A stretch of DNA of 15,969 nt, taken from positions 1-15,969 of the forward strand of contig JAFAPB010000038.1 of the NCBI GenBank assembly GCA_019247335.1, given 5' to 3'. A program made the position numbers and the translations under genes. Source of the stretch: Candidatus Kaiserbacteria bacterium. GTDB lineage: Bacteria > Patescibacteriota > Minisyncoccia > Phycocordibacterales > UBA2100. Under the pieces are notes generated by a model, which did not search any database, was not told where the DNA came from, and worked only from the letters and a program-made list of their open reading frames with translations. Positions 12,044 to 15,969 of the stretch are shown piece after piece; position 1 is the stretch's first letter; the number at the start of each line of letters is the position of its first letter.

Positions 12044-12850
12044 ATGGAGATCGAGCACCTGTCCAAATCGCAGATCGTGCTCCTCACATTGCTTGTTTCG
12101 TTCGTCACATCAATAGCGACGGGTATTGTCACCGTCTCATTAATGCAACAAGCGCCGCCGGTCGTCGCGCAGACCGTGAACCGCGTCATCGAGCATACGA
12201 TCGAGACCGTTGCCACATCGACGCCCTCGAAATCACAGAGCGCCGCGACGATTGTCACACAGGAGAAGACTGTTGTCGTGAATGAAAGCGATCTTATCGC
12301 GCAGGCGGTCGCCAAAGCGGACCCCTCGATCGTTCGTATCTACACCAATGCGGAAACGCCGGCGTTTCTCGGCGTCGGCATCGTGCTCGACGCAGGCGGT
12401 ACGATCGTGACGGACGCCGATCCCATCGACGGCCGCTCCGACGCGCTTGTAGCGCTGCCGGACGGCACGCGCGTGCGCGCGTTCGTGAAAAGTCGCGACG
12501 GTGACAACGGTTTCGCGTTTTTACAGGGTGCGACCTCGACGCCGAGCAAATCCATTCAGTGGAAGCCGCTTTCGATCTCGACTGCGCAGCCGGTCATTGG
12601 CGAATCTATCGTCGCGCTCGCAGGGAAGACGACGACGCGCATCGCGCCGGGCGTCGTGACCGCGCTCATTCCAGTGGGCGGCGGCCGTATCGTCGACACC
12701 AACGTATCGAGCGATTCCATTCTCGCAGGAAGCGCCTTGATCAGCGCCGACGGAGTGCTGGTCGGCGTAAGCACAGGGGTCTCTCGCGCGTCATCACCGG
12801 AAGGATTCATTCCGGCGGGCGTGCTTATCCCGCCGCCGGCAAAGAAGTGA
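12044..12850 (+). CDS. Membrane-anchored HtrA/trypsin-fold protein lacking the catalytic triad
   Basis: 268 residues from the ATG at 12044 (an in-frame GTG at 11954 lies inside the desulfurase gene and is rejected). One membrane helix at about 11-34 (IVLLTLLVSFVTSIATGIVTVSLM), a linker to ~80, then a trypsin-like beta-barrel domain in HtrA order: SIVRIYTN (95-102), FLGVGIVLDAGGTIVTDADPI (108-128), VALPDGTRVRAFVKSRDGDNGFAFL (136-160), GESIVALAG (186-194), and SDSILAGSALISADGVLVGV (223-242). By alignment with HtrA/DegP (TNxHV, D..DLAVL, GNSGGPL), His becomes D126, Asp becomes G156, and the Ser loop reads LAGSALI, so all three catalytic residues appear lost. There is no PDZ domain. Probably a pseudoprotease or binding/sensor protein at the membrane. 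It precedes clpB with a terminator between. Confidence 0.75.
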   Translation: MEIEHLSKSQIVLLTLLVSFVTSIATGIVTVSLMQQAPPVVAQTVNRVIEHTIETVATSTPSKSQSAATIVTQEKTVVVNESDLIAQAVAKADPSIVRIYTNAETPAFLGVGIVLDAGGTIVTDADPIDGRSDALVALPDGTRVRAFVKSRDGDNGFAFLQGATSTPSKSIQWKPLSISTAQPVIGESIVALAGKTTTRIAPGVVTALIPVGGGRIVDTNVSSDSILAGSALISADGVLVGVSTGVSRASSPEGFIPAGVLIPPPAKK

Positions 12851-12876
12851 TCACCTCGGATAGCCGAGAAAATTCT

Positions 12877-12906
12877 TTGGCGCGGGGCGCCTTTTTGCGT
12901 TATAAT
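12877..12906 (+). promoter_or_regulatory. Promoter of clpB
   Basis: TTGGCG (12877-12882, 4/6) and a perfect TATAAT (12901-12906) with an 18-bp spacer. The terminator hairpin of the previous gene fills the spacer. Transcription should begin near 12913, giving a leader of about 20 nt to the ATG at 12934. No CIRCE-type inverted repeat is seen. Confidence 0.65.
12879..12896 (+). terminator. Intrinsic terminator after the HtrA-like gene
   Basis: GGCGC (12879-12883), loop GGG, GCGCC (12887-12891), then TTTTT (12892-12896), 29 nt after the TGA at 12848-12850. Short but all-GC stem with an immediate T-run. Confidence 0.78.
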
Positions 12907-12933
12907 TCGAAGAGGTATATGTAATACATCTAT

Positions 12934-15618
12934 ATGACACCATTCAACAACTACACAACGAAGGCGAAAGAAGCGATCCATCGCGCGCACCAGCTCGCGG
13001 TCGAACGCGGACACAATCAGGTATCGACGCTGCACCTCTTGGCGGCGCTCTTGATGCAGGAAGAGTCGATGGTGATCCCGATGCTCGAGCAGATCGAGAT
13101 AGATGTCACGCATCTCACCGACTCCATTTTGGAATTGATCGAAGGCACTTCCGGCGCGACCACCGTCTCGCCGTCCTTCCAGCTCTACCTCACGCCCGAA
13201 CTCGTGCGGGTCTTCGAGGCCGCGCCGCGCATCAGCGCGTCGTTCAACGATCAGTTCGTCTCGCCGGAGCATCTGCTTCTCGGCATCGCCGAAAATCCGG
13301 GACCCGCGGCTGATACGCTCGCGCGCTTCCGCATCGACAGGACCGCGCTCGCGCGCGTTTTGACCGATATCAAAGAAGGCAAGATCCGCGATGCGGAAGA
13401 GCCCAAGAAGCCGCGCGCGCTCACGCGCTTCGCGCGCTCGCTCACCGATCGCGCTCGCGAAAATAAACTCGACCCGGTCATCGGCCGCGACACCGAGATC
13501 ACGCGCGTCATCCAGATCCTTTCGCGCCGCACCAAGAACAATCCGATCCTGATCGGCGAAGCCGGCGTTGGCAAGACCGCCGTCGCCGAAGGCCTCGCAT
13601 CCCGCCTCGCTTCGGGCGACGTACCGGAGTCGCTTCGCGGCAAAGAGCTCATACAGCTCGACCTCGGCCTCTTGATCGCCGGCACCAAATACCGCGGCGA
13701 ATTCGAAGAGCGCCTGAAAGCCGTCATGAAAGAAGTCGAGCGCTCGGAAGGGAAGATCATCCTTTTCATTGACGAGATGCACACGCTCGTCGGCGCCGGC
13801 GCGGCGGAAGGCTCGATGGACGCGTCGAATATGTTGAAGCCCGCGCTCGCGCGCGGCGAGATCCGCGTCATTGGCGCGACGACTCTTAAGGAGTACCAGA
13901 AGCACATCGAGCACGATCCGGCGCTCACGCGCCGCTTCCAGCCCGTTTATGTGAATGAGCCGTCGGTCGACGATGCGGTCGCGATTCTCCGCGGCCTCAA
14001 GGAGCGCTACGAGCTGTACCACGGTGTGCACATCACGGACGACGCCATCGTCGCCGCCGTGCAGCTTTCCTCTCGCTACATCACGGAGCGCTTCTTGCCC
14101 GACAAAGCGATCGATCTCATCGATGAGGCAGCTTCCGCGCTCCGGCTTTCGCTCGAGAACATGCCGCCCGCGCTCGAAGAAGCACACCGCAAGATCACGC
14201 GCCTCGAGATCGAGAAGGAGGCGCTCAAGAAAGAATCGGAAGAGTCCGAAGGCAAGGCGCGCACGCGCGTGAAGTCGATCGAGAAAGAGATCGCGGATCT
14301 GCGCGACTCGACTCGCGAGCTCGAGATGAAGTGGAAGAACGAGAAAGAGACGCTCACCGAGATAAAGCGGGCGAAGAGCGAGCTGGAGCAGGCGAAGATC
14401 GACGCCGATGCGGCGGAAATGCATGCGGACCTCACAAAGACCGCCGAGATTCGCTACGGCAAGATCCCGCTGCTCGAGCGCGAGATCGAAGCCGCGACGA
14501 AGCGCCTGAAGAAGTTACAGCAGACGCGCCGCGTGCTCAAAGAAGAGATCACCGAAGAAGATATCGCAGGCGTCGTCTCGCGCTGGACCGGCGTTCCTGT
14601 CTCCCGCATGCTCGAAGAAGAAGCGGAGAAGCTCTCTCGCATGGAGGAAGAACTCAAGAAGCGCATCGTGGGACAGGACGAGGCTGTGCAAAAAGTCGCG
14701 GATGCCATCAAGCGCTCCCGCGCCGGCATCGCTGATCCGAATCGCCCCGTCGGCTCGTTCCTTTTCCTTGGCCCTACCGGCGTCGGGAAAACCGAACTTA
14801 CGCGCGCGCTTGCGGAATTTCTCTTCAACAGCGACAAATCGCTCATCCGCGTCGATATGTCGGAGTACATGGAAAAACATTCCGTCTCGAAGATGATCGG
14901 TTCGCCGCCGGGCTACGTCGGCTACGACGAGGGCGGAGGACTCACGGAGCTCGTGCGACATCGTCCGTACTCGGTCATTCTCTTCGACGAGATCGAGAAA
15001 GCGCATCCGGAGGTCTTCAACCTGCTGCTGCAGGTCCTCGACAACGGACGCCTCACCGACGCGAAAGGCCGCACCGTCAACTTCAAGAATTCCGTCATCA
15101 TCATGACCTCGAACATCGGCGCCGAGCACATCGACAAGATGTCCGGCCTCGGATTCGCTTTCGGCGTTTCGGGCACGATGGGCGAACGCTATGAGCAGGT
15201 GAAGGACAAGGTCATGGATTCGCTCAAAGAATTCTTCCGTCCCGAATTCCTCAACCGTCTCGACGAGATCATCCTCTTCAACATCCTCTCGCCGGAGAGC
15301 GTGCACGACATCGTAAAAATGCAGCTCGATATCGTCGCGAAGCGTCTTGCGGAAAAGCAGATCTCGCTTTCGTTCAGCGATGCGACAGTTGAGCATCTCG
15401 CGAAGGAAGGCTACAACGCGCAGTACGGCGCGCGCCCCTTGAAGCGCCTCATCCAGACAAAAATTCTTACGCCGGTAGCCAATATGATGGTCGCGCGTGG
15501 CGTCATGGAAGGCGGCTCGGTCGCGGTGGATATCAAAGACGGCGAATTCGCGTTCGATGTCCGCAAAGGTCCCGAGAGAGAACGCGGCGCACGTGCGCGA
15601 GCGAAGGTGAGCGTATAA
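12934..15618 (+). CDS. clpB: ATP-dependent disaggregase ClpB
   Basis: 894 residues, near the usual ClpB length (about 860). ClpB is a hexameric Hsp100 that threads proteins out of aggregates, normally with DnaK. Domains in order: Clp N repeats (1-145), AAA+ 1 with Walker A GEAGVGKT (208-215, K214) and Walker B ILFIDE (to D280/E281), pore loop KYRG (252-255), arginine pair in ALTRRF (330-335), a long coiled-coil middle domain (about 405-535) that separates ClpB from ClpA, AAA+ 2 with Walker A GPTGVGKT (613-620, K619), pore loop GYVG (660-663), Walker B VILFDE (to D685/E686), and NR in FLNRLDE. No IGF/IGL loop for ClpP binding is seen, as expected for a disaggregase. The C-terminus ends in an unusual basic stretch (PERERGARARAKVSV). 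Confidence 0.96.
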   Translation: MTPFNNYTTKAKEAIHRAHQLAVERGHNQVSTLHLLAALLMQEESMVIPMLEQIEIDVTHLTDSILELIEGTSGATTVSPSFQLYLTPELVRVFEAAPRISASFNDQFVSPEHLLLGIAENPGPAADTLARFRIDRTALARVLTDIKEGKIRDAEEPKKPRALTRFARSLTDRARENKLDPVIGRDTEITRVIQILSRRTKNNPILIGEAGVGKTAVAEGLASRLASGDVPESLRGKELIQLDLGLLIAGTKYRGEFEERLKAVMKEVERSEGKIILFIDEMHTLVGAGAAEGSMDASNMLKPALARGEIRVIGATTLKEYQKHIEHDPALTRRFQPVYVNEPSVDDAVAILRGLKERYELYHGVHITDDAIVAAVQLSSRYITERFLPDKAIDLIDEAASALRLSLENMPPALEEAHRKITRLEIEKEALKKESEESEGKARTRVKSIEKEIADLRDSTRELEMKWKNEKETLTEIKRAKSELEQAKIDADAAEMHADLTKTAEIRYGKIPLLEREIEAATKRLKKLQQTRRVLKEEITEEDIAGVVSRWTGVPVSRMLEEEAEKLSRMEEELKKRIVGQDEAVQKVADAIKRSRAGIADPNRPVGSFLFLGPTGVGKTELTRALAEFLFNSDKSLIRVDMSEYMEKHSVSKMIGSPPGYVGYDEGGGLTELVRHRPYSVILFDEIEKAHPEVFNLLLQVLDNGRLTDAKGRTVNFKNSVIIMTSNIGAEHIDKMSGLGFAFGVSGTMGERYEQVKDKVMDSLKEFFRPEFLNRLDEIILFNILSPESVHDIVKMQLDIVAKRLAEKQISLSFSDATVEHLAKEGYNAQYGARPLKRLIQTKILTPVANMMVARGVMEGGSVAVDIKDGEFAFDVRKGPERERGARARAKVSV

Positions 15619-15627
15619 ACGTTTTTT

Positions 15628-15661
15628 ACACAAAGACCGGACGAGTGTCCGGTCTTTGTGT
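15628..15661. terminator. 15-bp perfect hairpin between clpB and the convergent small gene
   Basis: ACACAAAGACCGGAC (15628-15642) pairs fully with GTCCGGTCTTTGTGT (15647-15661) around a GAGT loop. It begins 9 nt after the clpB stop and ends 17 nt from the stop of the convergent 49-residue gene. The 3' arm is T-rich (TCTTTGTGTCTT), but there is no clean T-run on either side. It probably serves as a terminator or 3'-end stabiliser for both genes. Confidence 0.6.
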
Positions 15662-15678
15662 CTTGCGTCGTCTGGAGA

Positions 15679-15828
15679 TTAGATCTCTTCTGCTGCGTCG
15701 CGAACATCGCGTCCCGCATCCTTAACTTCTTCCTTCGCGGTGCGTCCGACGCGCTCCGTCGCGTCAACGATATCGCGACCAGCCTCTTTCATCTCTCCAG
15801 TTCCGTCATGTCTACCCTGATTATCCAT
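15679..15828 (-). CDS. 49-residue protein of three 11-residue repeats (LEA-like)
   Basis: A small, very hydrophilic protein. After a polar N-terminus (MDNQGRHDGTGEMKEA) residues 17-49 are exactly three consecutive 11-mers: GRDIVDATERV, GRTAKEEVKDA and GRDVRDAAEEI, sharing G-R-(D/T) at the start and a charged, Ala-containing amphipathic pattern. Eleven-residue periodicity with Ala, Lys, Glu and Asp is the hallmark of group 3 LEA-type and related stress proteins, which fold into helices on membranes or on drying. The repeat, stop codon and distance from the hairpin at 15628-15661 support a real gene despite its size. No good Shine-Dalgarno or promoter is visible before the ATG at 15828. Function is inference; a stress link would fit its neighbour clpB. 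Confidence 0.6.
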   Translation of the reverse strand: MDNQGRHDGTGEMKEAGRDIVDATERVGRTAKEEVKDAGRDVRDAAEEI

Positions 15829-15879
15829 AGGTATGTGCTTAACGACTAAGCTTTAAGTATCAGTAAGGAGGTATTAAGA

Positions 15880-15897
15880 ATGGGTGAATGGTCGTAA
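15880..15897 (+). CDS. Possible 5-codon leader ORF (MGEWS) with perfect Shine-Dalgarno
   Basis: AAGGAGGT (15865-15872), the best ribosome-binding site in the window, stands 7-8 nt before an ATG that opens only Met-Gly-Glu-Trp-Ser before TAA. The stop overlaps another ATG (TAATG, 15895-15899), so termination could feed re-initiation on the following ORF. It may be a regulatory leader peptide. A frameshift in the assembly near 15893, or use of the GTG at 15884 in another frame, would also explain it. Confidence 0.35.
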   Translation: MGEWS

Positions 15898-15969
15898 TGC
15901 AAAATTGCGACCAAAAGGCGGCTGCTTTGCATGTTGTCCGCCGGGACTCGAGTCAAGCGCTCGAAATGT
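15897..15969 (+). CDS. Start of an unrecognised ORF cut by the window end
   Basis: From the ATG at 15897, 24 codons are open to the right edge (MQNCDQKAAALHVVRRDSSQ and on). It overlaps the stop of the five-codon ORF. The frame beginning with GTG at 15884 is also open to the edge (contains CFACCPP), so which frame is coding cannot be decided here. A hairpin GGCGG...CCGCC lies around 15918-15943. Confidence 0.3.
   Translation, partial: MQNCDQKAAALHVVRRDSSQALEM

Noticed and set aside
12556..14424. 622-codon minus-strand open frame opposite the HtrA-like gene and clpB
   Set aside because: Antisense to ClpB with perfect Walker motifs; composition (Arg, Asp, Leu) is that of a GC-driven shadow.
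1..15969. CRISPR arrays, insertion sequences, restriction or toxin-antitoxin modules
   Set aside because: No regularly spaced repeats and no transposase, nuclease or toxin-like product was seen in the supported genes.

Overview
The window reads as a fragment of a GC-rich, compact genome of the Candidate Phyla Radiation (Patescibacteria, most likely a Parcubacteria/Paceibacteria-type lineage). This is inference from content, not from a marker gene. It rests on a tandem set of small signal-peptide/two-helix membrane proteins of the T4SS-pilin-like kind beside an orphan solute-binding protein, an IF2 without its N-terminal domain, tRNAs without encoded CCA, 1-4 nt gene spacing, few Shine-Dalgarno sequences and several promoters that would give leaderless mRNAs.

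Layout. Positions 1-2149: 3' end of gyrA, then two proteins I do not recognise (one with a very basic N-terminal tail), separated by a clear terminator. Positions 2208-5919: a leaderless-type promoter, a class I methyltransferase, a membrane-anchored solute-binding-like protein, and five consecutive small membrane proteins, three of which share a W/Y-G...MVS-(I/V)-(W/Y)-G-I signature. The last two sit behind an 89-nt gap with a possible second promoter. Positions 5923-6600: tRNA-Leu(UAG) on the minus strand, then a perfect consensus sigma-70 promoter driving a solitary four-helix membrane protein closed by a strong terminator. Positions 6589-8468, minus strand: a membrane-anchored beta-lactamase-fold serine hydrolase, an inositol-monophosphatase-family enzyme, and tRNA-Lys(CUU), whose 3' end lies 2 nt from the phosphatase start codon. 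Positions 8469-8947 are non-coding and dense: a structured repeat region, tRNA-Leu(UAA) on minus, then on plus a 63-nt tRNA-like element that copies the 5' part of the adjacent tRNA-Cys. Positions 8952-10780, minus: infB-rbfA, divergent from a cysteine desulfurase (10828-12036). Positions 12044-15618: an HtrA/trypsin-fold protein lacking all three catalytic residues, then clpB. Positions 15628-15969: a strong hairpin, a 49-residue protein built from three 11-residue repeats (minus), and a 5-codon ORF with a perfect Shine-Dalgarno overlapping the start of an ORF that leaves the window.

Together this is mostly core information processing and protein quality control (gyrA, infB, rbfA, tRNAs, clpB, desulfurase) around one lineage-specific envelope cluster (2770-5919). 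The strongest candidates for something undescribed are that cluster, the tRNA-like element beside tRNA-Cys, the catalytically empty HtrA-like protein and the small 11-mer repeat protein.
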